Of a stretch of DNA of 35,197 nt, positions 6,990-14,657 are shown one piece after another; position 1 is the first letter of the stretch, and every line of letters begins with the position of its first letter. Under the pieces are notes generated by a model. The model was not told the DNA's origin, made no database searches, and saw only the letters and a program-made list of their open reading frames with translations. The translations under genes were made by a program, and so were the position numbers. The stretch is from the NCBI GenBank assembly GCA_017656505.1, contig JACDNU010000027.1, positions 1 through 35,197 of the forward strand, in the 5' to 3' direction. The stretch comes from Archaeoglobus sp. GTDB lineage: Archaea; Halobacteriota; Archaeoglobi; Archaeoglobales; Archaeoglobaceae.

Positions 6990-8162
6990 ATGGGTTTCAG
7001 GCTTTTCAAGAAGGAGAAAAAGAAGGAAGTAGGATTGGAAGAGCTGGAAGAAATTCTGAAAGAGGAGATAGAGGCTCACAAAAGAGAAGTTGAAAGATTT
7101 GCTGAAGAAAACTATTCGAATTTAAAAGAGGCTGTAGAAGGCTTGCTCCACGAAATCGACTCGATTAAGGTTGAAGTTTTACCTCAAAGGCTCAAAGGCG
7201 TTACGAAAAACTTCATCTCGATGATGAGAAAGCAGTGGCAAGTGGAAGAAAAAAATCCTACCGAATTTTTCGAGGAGGTTAGCGGTAGAGCTGCCAAGCT
7301 TGCCGTATCGATGAGGAAAGCCTTTCGGATCATCTTTGCGATAAAGCTTCCAGAGTTTGAAGGGATAAATCAGAAGATTAAGGAGGTTACTTCCATACTG
7401 TCTGCCTACGAGGAAAAAAAGAGTGATCAGAGCATACTAATAAAGCAAGAAATTCTGGAGAAAATTGAGGAGTTAAAGGAGTTAGAACATCTCATCTCAA
7501 AAGCTAAGGATAAGATCGAGAGACTGGAGGTTGAAAAAGTTGAAGGAATTGGAGAGAGCGGAGGGATTGGAAAGACTGGATGGAGTGGAAAGGCTGGAGA
7601 TGCTGAGGAGACCGAGGAGACTGGGAAGACTAAGGGGGCTGAGGAATATCGAGAGAAGGAAGAAGAGTTAAAGAGAAAATTATCGAGGCTTGAAAGCGAT
7701 CTCCAAAAGAAACTTGGCATGGTCAGAAAGCCTCTGAGGATTTACGCCCATATGGTTGGGGAGAGATTGGAGATTGCATCATACAGGGATCTTGAAAGGA
7801 TGAGTTTCCAAAAATTGGCTGAAAAAGCAAGATCGGAAATACTGAAAGGAACTCTTGAGGTCAAAGACTCTCAGAAGGAAGGGATTCTTAAAAGCCTTGA
7901 GTTCATCGCAAGAGGAGAGACAAAGAGAGTTATTGAGGAAATAGATTCTTTGAAAAAAGAGATCTCGGCCTTACAAGCAAAAATAAAAACGATAGAATCA
8001 AAAAAGAGATCTGAGATTATCGGCAAAAAGCAGAAAGTTGAGAAGGAAATCACCTCACTTAGAAGGCAGCTGGAGAACTATGTTCAAAAAAGGAAAAAGC
8101 TCAAGGGCGAGATAAAGAAAATCACCGAATCTCTCCCTTATAATCTTCTCGAAGAAGACTAG
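6990..8162 (+). CDS. Coiled-coil protein of unknown function
   Basis: I do not recognise this 390-residue protein. It begins MGFRLFKKEKKKE and is rich in Glu, Lys, Leu and Ile. Long stretches are predicted coiled coil by heptad appearance (about 10-60, 125-180, 220-250 and 305-380). There is no signal peptide and no membrane segment. A Gly/Thr/Glu-rich low-complexity segment (about 185-215, with GIGESGGIGKTGW and EETEETGKT) interrupts the coils. It lies 63 bases after the DUF166 gene, separated by a purine-rich spacer, and may share its transcript. A structural or scaffold role is possible but not supported by specific evidence. Confidence 0.65.
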   Translation: MGFRLFKKEKKKEVGLEELEEILKEEIEAHKREVERFAEENYSNLKEAVEGLLHEIDSIKVEVLPQRLKGVTKNFISMMRKQWQVEEKNPTEFFEEVSGRAAKLAVSMRKAFRIIFAIKLPEFEGINQKIKEVTSILSAYEEKKSDQSILIKQEILEKIEELKELEHLISKAKDKIERLEVEKVEGIGESGGIGKTGWSGKAGDAEETEETGKTKGAEEYREKEEELKRKLSRLESDLQKKLGMVRKPLRIYAHMVGERLEIASYRDLERMSFQKLAEKARSEILKGTLEVKDSQKEGILKSLEFIARGETKRVIEEIDSLKKEISALQAKIKTIESKKRSEIIGKKQKVEKEITSLRRQLENYVQKRKKLKGEIKKITESLPYNLLEED

Positions 8163-8180
8163 AAAGACTAGACGAGGTAC

Positions 8181-8423
8181 TTAAACTAGATACACCTTGT
8201 CCTTCTTCCTCACCCTCTCTTTAACTTTTATTCCAACCATATCTCCTGGCATTGCAACATCAACGGGCTTTCGATCTATTTCCATAGATTCAACAACCTG
8301 CTCAAAATCGGTTGTTGCACCCTTTATCCTTATTTTATCTCCCTTTTTGAGGGTTTTCGTTAGTACGACAGCGGCAACTCCGACTTTGGAAAAGTAGTGC
8401 GTTACAGTTCCAACCTCTTCCAT
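8181..8423 (-). CDS. EF-Tu domain-2-like small translation-factor protein
   Basis: An 80-residue protein made of a single beta-barrel like domain 2 of EF-Tu/IF2 GTPases: GTVTHYFSKVGVAAVVL, then KKGDKIRIKG, then MPGDMVGIKVKERVRKKDKVYLV. There is no GTPase domain. Stand-alone copies are common in archaea and annotated as translation elongation factor-like proteins; their partner is not known. The ATG at 8423 lies about 25 bases from the shared A/T-rich element at 8445-8452, so the transcript is probably leaderless. It is convergent with the coiled-coil gene and divergent from the DapA-family gene. Confidence 0.8.
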   Translation of the reverse strand: MEEVGTVTHYFSKVGVAAVVLTKTLKKGDKIRIKGATTDFEQVVESMEIDRKPVDVAMPGDMVGIKVKERVRKKDKVYLV

Positions 8424-8444
8424 GGATTTATTCTATCGTAAACA

Positions 8445-8452
8445 TTTTTATT
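8445..8452. promoter_or_regulatory. Shared divergent TATA element between the EF-like and DapA-family genes
   Basis: TTTTTATT on the plus strand is centred about 25 bases upstream of the plus ATG at 8473. Read on the minus strand (AATAAAAA) it is centred about 25 bases upstream of the minus ATG at 8423. One element may serve both leaderless transcripts. Confidence 0.45.
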
Positions 8453-8472
8453 GTTATCGATGTGCTGGGCTT

Positions 8473-9363
8473 ATGAATCTGGTGATGGAAGGAATTTTTG
8501 TTCCTCATGTGACCCCTTTCAAAAGAGATGGTGAGATTGACTTTGATGCTTTGGAAGTTCTTATCCCTTTCTGGAAAAAAATGGGGATAGGGCTAGTTAG
8601 TTTGGGAAGCAATGGTGAAGCAGTTTTTTTATCCAGAGAGGAAAGACAGAAAGTCCTTGAATTCGTTGTGGAAAGGGCAGGAAAGGTAATAGCCGGAACC
8701 GGGGCGGCTGGAACGAAGGAGACGATAGATTTTACAAAGGATGCTGCTGACGTTGGGGCTGAAGCCGCCTTGATTGTAAGTCCCTACTACTTCAAACCCT
8801 CTCCTGAAGAAGTTTTTGAGCACTACTCAAGAATAATCGATGCAGTCGATATTCCAATCATCCTTTACAGCGTTCCAAAGTTTACCGGATATGAGATCGA
8901 TCTGCAAACCATCTCGAAGCTCGTCGATGAACACAGCCAGATAATCGGGATCAAGGATTCAAGCGGGTCGATTGGAAGGATAGCCGAGCTTGTCAGACTC
9001 GTTGGAGATAGAATTAAAATTCTGGCCGGAACGGGAGATCTGATTCTTCCCTCTTTAATTATGGGTGCGAGTGGCGCAATAGTTGCGATCGCTAACGTGG
9101 CTCCGGAAATCTGTGAGAGGCTCTGTGGAAGCTTTAGAAAAGGGGATCTAGAAACGGCAAAGGAGCTTCAGCTAAAGCTCACACATCTAAATGAGATTCT
9201 CGTAAAAAGATTCAATCAGCTGAGTACTATAAAGGAGGCGTTGAATCTCCTCGGCTTAAATGCTGGCTTTCCGCGTTTGCCGATGCTGCCTTTGGGAGAG
9301 AACGAGAGAAATGAGATTAGGAATGCACTTGTATCTTTAGGTTTGTTGGAGAGTGAGGATTAA
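8473..9363 (+). CDS. DapA/N-acetylneuraminate lyase superfamily protein
   Basis: Class I pyruvate-dependent aldolase family, 296 residues from the ATG at 8473; this start is chosen by the TATA element about 25 bases upstream and by the family N-terminus (GIFVPHVTPF). Schiff-base lysine K161 (GIKDSSG), catalytic Tyr132 (ILYSVP) and the GSNGE loop (45-49) are visible. In dihydrodipicolinate synthase the segment after the Tyr reads NVPSRTG with an Arg that binds the substrate carboxylate; here it is SVPKFTG, with Phe137 at that position. The enzyme may therefore be a 2-keto-3-deoxy sugar acid or 4-hydroxy-2-oxoglutarate type aldolase and not a lysine-pathway DapA. No lysine-pathway genes are adjacent. 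Confidence 0.82.
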   Translation: MNLVMEGIFVPHVTPFKRDGEIDFDALEVLIPFWKKMGIGLVSLGSNGEAVFLSREERQKVLEFVVERAGKVIAGTGAAGTKETIDFTKDAADVGAEAALIVSPYYFKPSPEEVFEHYSRIIDAVDIPIILYSVPKFTGYEIDLQTISKLVDEHSQIIGIKDSSGSIGRIAELVRLVGDRIKILAGTGDLILPSLIMGASGAIVAIANVAPEICERLCGSFRKGDLETAKELQLKLTHLNEILVKRFNQLSTIKEALNLLGLNAGFPRLPMLPLGENERNEIRNALVSLGLLESED

Positions 9364-9405
9364 TGGGGTTAGGAAGAATACTTTCCCAGATTGAAGGTGA
9401 ACTGG

Positions 9406-10914
9406 ATGAAAATTAAAAACCAAATCTTTGACGTGACAATCATCGGGGCAGGAGTTACAGGATGTTTTATCGCGAAAGAACTTTCAAAGTACAAGCTAAG
9501 GGTTTTGGTTGTCGAGAAGGAGCCGACCGTTGCGATGGGCCCTACAAAAGGATGTTCTGGCATAATTCATGCGTTTCAGCTCCCATTTGGGTCTCTTAAA
9601 GGAAAGCTATGCTTGGAAGGAAATAAACTAATGGATGAGGAGGCTAAAGAGCTCGGCTTCAGATTTAAGAGGGTCGGTTTACTCCTGATATGCAAATCGT
9701 TTCTTTCAAGCCTCGTAGCAAGAATCGTAAAGCCGTACTTCTCAAGGTATCTAGAAGTTAGATATCTCGGTGAGGAGGAGATAAAAGAGCTGGAACCGAA
9801 TGTCGAAGCTAAGGGTGGACTTCTCTTTCCGAGCGGTGGGGTTGTGAATCCAGTAGAGATGACATTTAAAGCAAAACTATTTGCTGAGCTCAATGGAGTT
9901 GAATTCAGATTTGAGAGTAAAGTTGTTGGTATAGATGTTATAGATGTTGTTGATGCCAGTGATATTGGCAATATTGGCGATGTTAGCGAAGTTGGCGAAG
10001 TTGGTGGTGTTACAGATTCGACGGATGCTATGGATACAACGATGGGTACAGTGATGGATACAACGGATACGAGGGATACGGCAGATGAAAACCCATATTT
10101 TGAGGTAACGCTTGAATCGGAGGAAGGAGAGGAGAAAATAATTTCTAGGTATGTCATCAACTGTGCCGGACTTTATGCGGATGAGATTGCCGCGATGGTC
10201 GGGGATAAGATAAAAATAATTCCCGGAAAAGGCTCACATGTCGTCTTTGAGGACAAGGATTTCTCATACCACCTCATAGCAGTCCTCCCTTTAATGCCAG
10301 AAAGAAAGACGAAGGGAGGAGGATCGCTTGTTACGATAGACGGCAATCTGATTTGGGGCCCGAATTTGGTGGATGTGGAGAACAAAGAAGACAGAAGCGT
10401 GAAAAAGGAGGAAGTTGATGCTTTAATCAAAAAGCATTCCAAGCCATTCAAAAAGCTACCTGAAAAGGCTGTAAGCGTTTACGCGGGAGTGAGGGCTATA
10501 GCTGGAAAGGATTTCATAATAAACTCACCAATTAAAAATTTCATAAACGTTGCCGGGATTCAATCTCCGGGCTTAACAGCAGCTCCAGCGATAGCAAGGC
10601 TTGTTGTAAGAATTTTAAAGGAAAGCTTGGAAAAGAAAGGTTTAAGGCTGGAGAAAAAGGAGGAAAAATCGCTAAAACTAATTTCTTCCAGAGAGCAAAA
10701 CGTAGAACCGATTTGCCACTGCAGAAACGTTTCCAGCGATGAGATATGCAGAATTATTTCCGATGGCGCGGGAACGCTAGATGACGTAAAGCATCTAACC
10801 GGTGCCACAATGGAGTGTGGAAGATGTTTGCCGGCGGTCCTTCAAATAATGGAGGAGAAGGGTTTACCTCTGAGAAAAGACACATGCAAGAGCTTTATCG
10901 CATGGAGGGATTGA
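9406..10914 (+). CDS. GlpA-like FAD-dependent dehydrogenase with C-terminal BFD [2Fe-2S] domain
   Basis: Product of 502 residues. The N-terminal Rossmann motif IIGAGVTG (12-19) and DAO-fold features (NCAGLYADEIA; PGKGSHVVFED; a C-terminal VAGIQSPGLTAAPAIARLV) place it with anaerobic glycerol-3-phosphate dehydrogenase / 2-hydroxyglutarate oxidase flavoproteins. The C-terminus has a bacterioferritin-associated-ferredoxin-like site: C437, C439, C471 and C474 (CHC...ECGRC). ATG at 9406 is preferred to the in-frame TTG at 9391 because AAGGTGA lies at 9394-9400. Residues about 176-227 are a Val/Asp/Gly then Thr/Asp-rich repeat insertion not expected in the family. It couples with the next FAD gene. 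Glycerol-3-phosphate oxidation is the best guess; no glpK is present here. Confidence 0.78.
   Translation: MKIKNQIFDVTIIGAGVTGCFIAKELSKYKLRVLVVEKEPTVAMGPTKGCSGIIHAFQLPFGSLKGKLCLEGNKLMDEEAKELGFRFKRVGLLLICKSFLSSLVARIVKPYFSRYLEVRYLGEEEIKELEPNVEAKGGLLFPSGGVVNPVEMTFKAKLFAELNGVEFRFESKVVGIDVIDVVDASDIGNIGDVSEVGEVGGVTDSTDAMDTTMGTVMDTTDTRDTADENPYFEVTLESEEGEEKIISRYVINCAGLYADEIAAMVGDKIKIIPGKGSHVVFEDKDFSYHLIAVLPLMPERKTKGGGSLVTIDGNLIWGPNLVDVENKEDRSVKKEEVDALIKKHSKPFKKLPEKAVSVYAGVRAIAGKDFIINSPIKNFINVAGIQSPGLTAAPAIARLVVRILKESLEKKGLRLEKKEEKSLKLISSREQNVEPICHCRNVSSDEICRIISDGAGTLDDVKHLTGATMECGRCLPAVLQIMEEKGLPLRKDTCKSFIAWRD
9931..10086 (+). repeat. Low-complexity in-frame repeat insertion within the GlpA-like gene
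   Basis: Imperfect 6- to 9-base units (GATGTT, ATTGGC, GAAGTTGGC, then ATGGATACAACG-like units) encode Val/Asp/Gly-rich then Asp/Thr-rich residues. It lies between strands of the substrate-binding domain, where the family normally has a short loop. Confidence 0.75.
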
Positions 10915-10915
10915 T

Positions 10916-11683
10916 TTGAGTTTGAAATCAATAGAAACTGAAGCTCTGGTTGTTGGAGCGGGCTATTCTGGAGTTTTACTCTCGAGCATTCTTGCTGAAA
11001 GGGGAGTCGATGTTTTAATCGCAAAGTCTTCGCTTGAAAGCGAGATAGAGGTATTTTTGAGGCTTGAAGTTCTGAGCTCTTACTACAGCGAATTCATTGA
11101 AGAATATAGAGAACTCCTCGCTCAACTTAGGCCCAGAGTTTTGAAAACTACAATTTTGAAAACGGAAAGAGAGAATGGGGAGGAGACGGAGAGGGCGAGA
11201 TGGAAGGTGGAGAGCCCTCACTACAGAATAACGGCTGACGAGGTTTTCATATGCACGGGGTGCTATGACAAGCGAGTGTTTCCCTGTGGAGTTCTGGGAA
11301 TGAGGCCAGCAGGAACTTTCTCCCTTCAGAACGCCTTAGAACTGATCTCGAAGGGATACAGAATTGGCAGAAGGGTTCTGCTTTTCGGAGAGAGAACGAA
11401 AATCTTTGAGATTGTTGAGGAGATGCTGAAGAAACTAAAGTATGAATGTGAATTCGTAGAAGGAGAGTACGCTGAGGTTTTGGGGAGGGAAAGGGTTGAG
11501 GGAGTGGTTGTAGAGGGAGAGAAATTCGAGAGGGAGAAATTCGAGTGCGACACCTTAATCTATTTCTGCGGAAGAGAAAGCTTCAATCCTTTCCGATTGG
11601 AGGGAGTTAAAGCGGGAAACATCAATGCGAAAACGTACGATTATGAGGAGGTTAGAAGGGATGTTCTAAGGTTGAAGTTTTAA
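10916..11683 (+). CDS. Small FAD-dependent oxidoreductase subunit paired with the GlpA-like protein
   Basis: Product of 255 residues with an N-terminal FAD motif VVGAGYSG (12-19) and a second-half segment FICTGCYDKRVFPCGVLGMRPAGTF, typical of the NAD(P)/FAD oxidoreductases that sit beside GlpA/BFD proteins in Thermotoga-like operons. It starts with TTG at 10916, one base after the upstream stop, with GGAGGGA (10904-10910) at proper spacing; no better ATG exists. Compared with the roughly 400-residue relatives it is short, and the middle region between the first FAD motif and the ATG/CTG motif is only about 80 residues. It may be a compact form or an eroded one. It is probably a subunit transferring electrons from the GlpA-like partner. 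Confidence 0.65.
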   Translation: MSLKSIETEALVVGAGYSGVLLSSILAERGVDVLIAKSSLESEIEVFLRLEVLSSYYSEFIEEYRELLAQLRPRVLKTTILKTERENGEETERARWKVESPHYRITADEVFICTGCYDKRVFPCGVLGMRPAGTFSLQNALELISKGYRIGRRVLLFGERTKIFEIVEEMLKKLKYECEFVEGEYAEVLGRERVEGVVVEGEKFEREKFECDTLIYFCGRESFNPFRLEGVKAGNINAKTYDYEEVRRDVLRLKF

Positions 11684-11740
11684 TGTTTTTAATGTTTAAT
11701 ACCTCTAACCTTAAACCTTAGTCCTTTAATCTTATTCCCT

Positions 11741-12739
11741 TCAATCTCCCCTCTGTATTTTCGCATGGCCACCAATGATCGAACTGTTCAGCTCGAGGTT
11801 TCTTATTTCGCATTGTTCGTCTATTATGCTCCTCCAGATCTTTCCCTTTCTGATAACGACTCCGTCAAAGATTACGGATTCGCTTACATCGGAGCTTTCG
11901 ATAATGCAGTTTCTTCCTATGTATGCATACGGCCCGATTATCGATCTCCCAGTGATCCTACTTCCATCCTCGATCACGACGGGCGGAATTATCTTCGAAT
12001 ACCTCTCGATCTCGACTTCGCCAGTGAAATTTTCGAGGTAGAACTTTATCGCTTCTATGTAAGAATCGGCATTTCCCACATCATACCAGTTCCCATTTGA
12101 GAATGGGAAGCCATAAAGCTCGGTTTTTCTGCACAGATACGCAATGAAATCGCCGAGGTTGTCATGCTTTTCTCCGGAGCTTACGTAGTCGATGAGTAGC
12201 TTCACAGCTTCTCTGTTGAGGGCGTAGATTCCTATTCCAACGAGGGTTGATGGTGGCTTTTCTGGCTTCTCGATGAAGCTAATTATCCTCTCACCATCAA
12301 CCTCTGCGACTCCATATCTCGCGGCAAGCTCTGGGTCGCCAACATCGTATAAAGCAGTAGCCGAAGCTCTCTTCTTTCTATAAAACTCCACGAATTCGTC
12401 GAGATCGAAGGAGAAGAGGTTATCGCCAGCAACAACGAAGAGTTCGTCATCGACAAGCTTTGCAATCTCTGCTAGGGCTTTGACGGCTCCCAGTTTCTCC
12501 TCTTCCTTCAGAGTACTTTCCACTATAAGCTCTACGTCTTTATCCTTTCCCCATTCCTTGAAATCTTCCTCAAAACGCTTGTTCGTGGAAACTATTATCG
12601 GAAAATCGAACTTCTTCACCTTTTCGTATATGTGGTCTATGATCTTTTTCCTCCCTATGGGAAGCAGAGGCTTTGGTTTCGTCTTCGTAATTGGCCATAG
12701 TCTCGTTGCATAGCCGCCCGCCATGATCACAGTCTTCAT
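11741..12739 (-). CDS. Sugar-1-phosphate nucleotidyltransferase with C-terminal left-handed beta-helix
   Basis: Product of 332 residues. The N-terminal nucleotidyltransferase domain (about 1-235) carries VIMAGGYATRLWPITKTKPKPLLPIG split as the signature GGYATRLWP...KPKPLLP, then VAGDNLF (metal-binding Asp) and IEKPEKPPS. The C-terminal quarter has hexapeptide-like repeats (VVIEDGSRITG, SIIGPYAYIGRNCII, SVIFDGVVIRKG). This is the layout of archaeal long-form glucose-1-phosphate thymidylyltransferases and related enzymes making NDP-sugars for glycosylation. A minus-strand TATA-like TATTATAC at about 12758-12766 lies some 24 bases from the ATG and suggests a leaderless transcript. No other sugar-nucleotide genes adjoin, so the sugar is unknown. 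Confidence 0.85.
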   Translation of the reverse strand: MKTVIMAGGYATRLWPITKTKPKPLLPIGRKKIIDHIYEKVKKFDFPIIVSTNKRFEEDFKEWGKDKDVELIVESTLKEEEKLGAVKALAEIAKLVDDELFVVAGDNLFSFDLDEFVEFYRKKRASATALYDVGDPELAARYGVAEVDGERIISFIEKPEKPPSTLVGIGIYALNREAVKLLIDYVSSGEKHDNLGDFIAYLCRKTELYGFPFSNGNWYDVGNADSYIEAIKFYLENFTGEVEIERYSKIIPPVVIEDGSRITGRSIIGPYAYIGRNCIIESSDVSESVIFDGVVIRKGKIWRSIIDEQCEIRNLELNSSIIGGHAKIQRGD

Positions 12740-12757
12740 AATCGAAAAAAAGAATCG

Positions 12758-12766
12758 TTGTATAAT
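12758..12766 (-). promoter_or_regulatory. TATA box for the nucleotidyltransferase gene
   Basis: On the minus strand the region reads ATTATTATACAACG, about 24 bases before the ATG at 12739. No ribosome binding site precedes the ATG, which fits a leaderless mRNA. Confidence 0.45.
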
Positions 12767-12896
12767 AATCTTTTCTAATCTTTTCGAATCAGTTTCTTAA
12801 GACTCAAAACCATCAAAACAATTCGAATATCGCAAATCCCAAAACATTTCGTCAAAGGTTCCAGCTAATCACTTTTCATAATAATTTCACCCCAAA

Positions 12897-12906
12897 TTAT
12901 TAAATA
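12897..12906 (+). promoter_or_regulatory. TATA box for the Lrp-aminotransferase pair
   Basis: TTATTAAATA preceded by CCCCAAA-like BRE sequence. The predicted start near 12928 leaves a very short leader holding AAGGTGA (12928-12934) before the ATG at 12939. The 158 bases before it, back to the divergent gene, show no further gene. Confidence 0.5.
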
Positions 12907-12938
12907 GACCTTCTCCTTCAGAACGATAAGGTGATCGG

Positions 12939-13445
12939 ATGGGTGATGAAAGTAAACCCAATCCAACGTTTGAAGTGCTAAAACTTCTCGAGGAAAATGC
13001 CCGATACACTTTCAGCGAGATAGCTGAAATAACCGGATTGGGAGAGGATGAAGTTAGGAAAATAATCAAGAAAAACGAGCAAGAAAAAGCAATCCTGAAG
13101 TACAAGGCAATCATCGACTGGGAGAAGCTTGGAGAGGAGTTTGTTGTTGCGGTAATCGATGTTAGGGTGAACCTCACTAGGGAGAAAAACTACGATGATA
13201 TAGCCAAGAGAATAGCCAAGTTCCCTGAAGTTCATGCTGTAAGGCTTATAAGTGGTGAATATGACTTCCAGGTTGTTGTTAAAGGAAAATCCCTCAAAGA
13301 AGTTTCGATCTTCATCTCCGAGAAGATATCCACTTTGCCTGAGGTTAGGGACACGAACACTCACTTCGTCCTTAAAACATATAAGGAAGAGGGGGTTTTC
13401 CTCTTCAGCGATGAGGAAGATAGAAGGCTTGCAATCGTTCCTTGA
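12939..13445 (+). CDS. Lrp/AsnC family transcriptional regulator
   Basis: Product of 168 residues. The N-terminal winged helix-turn-helix (about 8-55: FEVLKLLEENARYTFSEIAEITGLGEDEVRKII) is followed by an RAM/AsnC ligand-binding domain (AVIDVRVNL; VHAVRLISGEYDFQVVVKG; LPEVRDTNTHFVLKTYKEEG). It is immediately upstream of a class I aminotransferase, an arrangement common in archaea in which the regulator probably senses an amino acid and controls that gene. The ligand cannot be read from the sequence. Confidence 0.9.
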   Translation: MGDESKPNPTFEVLKLLEENARYTFSEIAEITGLGEDEVRKIIKKNEQEKAILKYKAIIDWEKLGEEFVVAVIDVRVNLTREKNYDDIAKRIAKFPEVHAVRLISGEYDFQVVVKGKSLKEVSIFISEKISTLPEVRDTNTHFVLKTYKEEGVFLFSDEEDRRLAIVP

Positions 13446-13479
13446 GGTAGGTGAAGCTTAAGGCAGGTGAAGTAGCTAA

Positions 13480-14652
13480 ATGAGGGTTGAGAGGATTAAT
13501 AGGATCAACAATAGGATTAACAAAAAGCTCTTAGAAATAAAACCTTCAGGCATAAGGAAATTTTTCGATTTAATCATAGGCAGAGATGATGTGATCAGCC
13601 TCGGTGTTGGGGAGCCAGACTTTCCAACTCCTTGGCGAATAAGAGAGGAGATGATATACTCCCTTGAAAGGGGAATAACCTCATACACCTCTAATCACGG
13701 CTTGGAGGAGCTGAGAGAGGAAATATGCAAATATTACACGAAATTCGGAGTTGAGAGCGATCCGTCAAACGTTGTAATAACGTCTGGAGTCAGTGAAGGC
13801 TTTGATATTGCGGTAAGATCGATCATAAACCCGGGAGATTTCGTTTTGATACCAGATCCATGCTATGTGAGCTATGAGCCATTAAGCTTGCTGGCAGGGG
13901 GGAGAGTTATATCCATCCCCACTTCTCCAAATTTCAGACTTACATACGAACTCATCATGGAGTACTCCAGCAAGATAGATCCGAAAGTTTTGATCCTAAA
14001 CTATCCGGCAAATCCCACAGGCGTGAGTTACAGCAAGAAGGAGCTTGAGGAGATCGCAGATGCGGTTATTGAAAGGGATATGGTAGTTCTTTCCGATGAG
14101 ATATATGCTGAACTCTCCTACAAATTCCCCCATCGCTCGATAGCCTCGCTTGAAGGAATGGATGACAGGACAATCATCCTCAACGGATTTTCAAAGTCGT
14201 TTGCAATGACCGGAATGAGAATAGGCTATGTAATAGCGCCGCCTGACATCACTGATGCTTTACTCAAAATTCACCAGTATTCGATGCTCTGCGCCCCAAC
14301 AACAGCTCAGATTGGAGCTATCGAAGCTTTAAGAAATGGTGAGGGGGAGCTAGAGCAAATGAGAGCAGAATATTTGCGCAGAAGGAATTTCTTTGTCAGG
14401 AAGCTCAGAAACTATCTTGGTGTGATGAAGCCTGAGGGAGCCTTTTACGCTTTCCCGAGTATTGCTGAAACAGGATTAACAAGCGAGGAGTTTGCTGAAA
14501 AGCTCTTGCTTGAAAAGAACGTTGCAGTCGTTCCAGGAAATGCATTTGGCGAATCTGGCGAAGGATTTGTTAGATGTGCTTATGCCGTAAGCATGGAGAA
14601 GCTTAGAGAAGCGGTTGAAAGGATAATAGATTTCGTAAATTCTTTGAAATAA
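13480..14652 (+). CDS. Class I/II PLP-dependent aminotransferase (aspartate/aromatic type)
   Basis: Fold-type I aminotransferase, 390 residues. PLP-binding Lys239 is in GFSKSFAMTG, Asp206 in VVLSDEIYA, Asn178 in NYPANPTG, and LGVGEPDFPTP marks the N-terminal substrate region. It transfers amino groups between an amino acid and 2-oxoglutarate; aspartate, aromatic and alanine enzymes share this sequence type, so specificity is open. The N-terminus has a short Arg/Ile/Asn repeat (RINRINNRINKK) encoded by AGGATTAAT-like 9-mers. It begins 34 bases after the Lrp stop, with AGGTGAAG upstream, so the pair is likely one transcript. Confidence 0.9.
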   Translation: MRVERINRINNRINKKLLEIKPSGIRKFFDLIIGRDDVISLGVGEPDFPTPWRIREEMIYSLERGITSYTSNHGLEELREEICKYYTKFGVESDPSNVVITSGVSEGFDIAVRSIINPGDFVLIPDPCYVSYEPLSLLAGGRVISIPTSPNFRLTYELIMEYSSKIDPKVLILNYPANPTGVSYSKKELEEIADAVIERDMVVLSDEIYAELSYKFPHRSIASLEGMDDRTIILNGFSKSFAMTGMRIGYVIAPPDITDALLKIHQYSMLCAPTTAQIGAIEALRNGEGELEQMRAEYLRRRNFFVRKLRNYLGVMKPEGAFYAFPSIAETGLTSEEFAEKLLLEKNVAVVPGNAFGESGEGFVRCAYAVSMEKLREAVERIIDFVNSLK

Positions 14653-14657
14653 GTTGA

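Noticed and set aside
9576-10160. 194-codon minus-strand Ser/Thr-rich frame opposite the GlpA-like gene
   Set aside because: Its Ser/Thr repeats are the mirror image of the Asp/Val repeat on the coding strand, so it is a by-product of the repeat.
12740-12938. Possible small RNA between the divergent nucleotidyltransferase and Lrp genes
   Set aside because: Only promoter elements are visible; no stable stem or conserved box can be recognised by eye.
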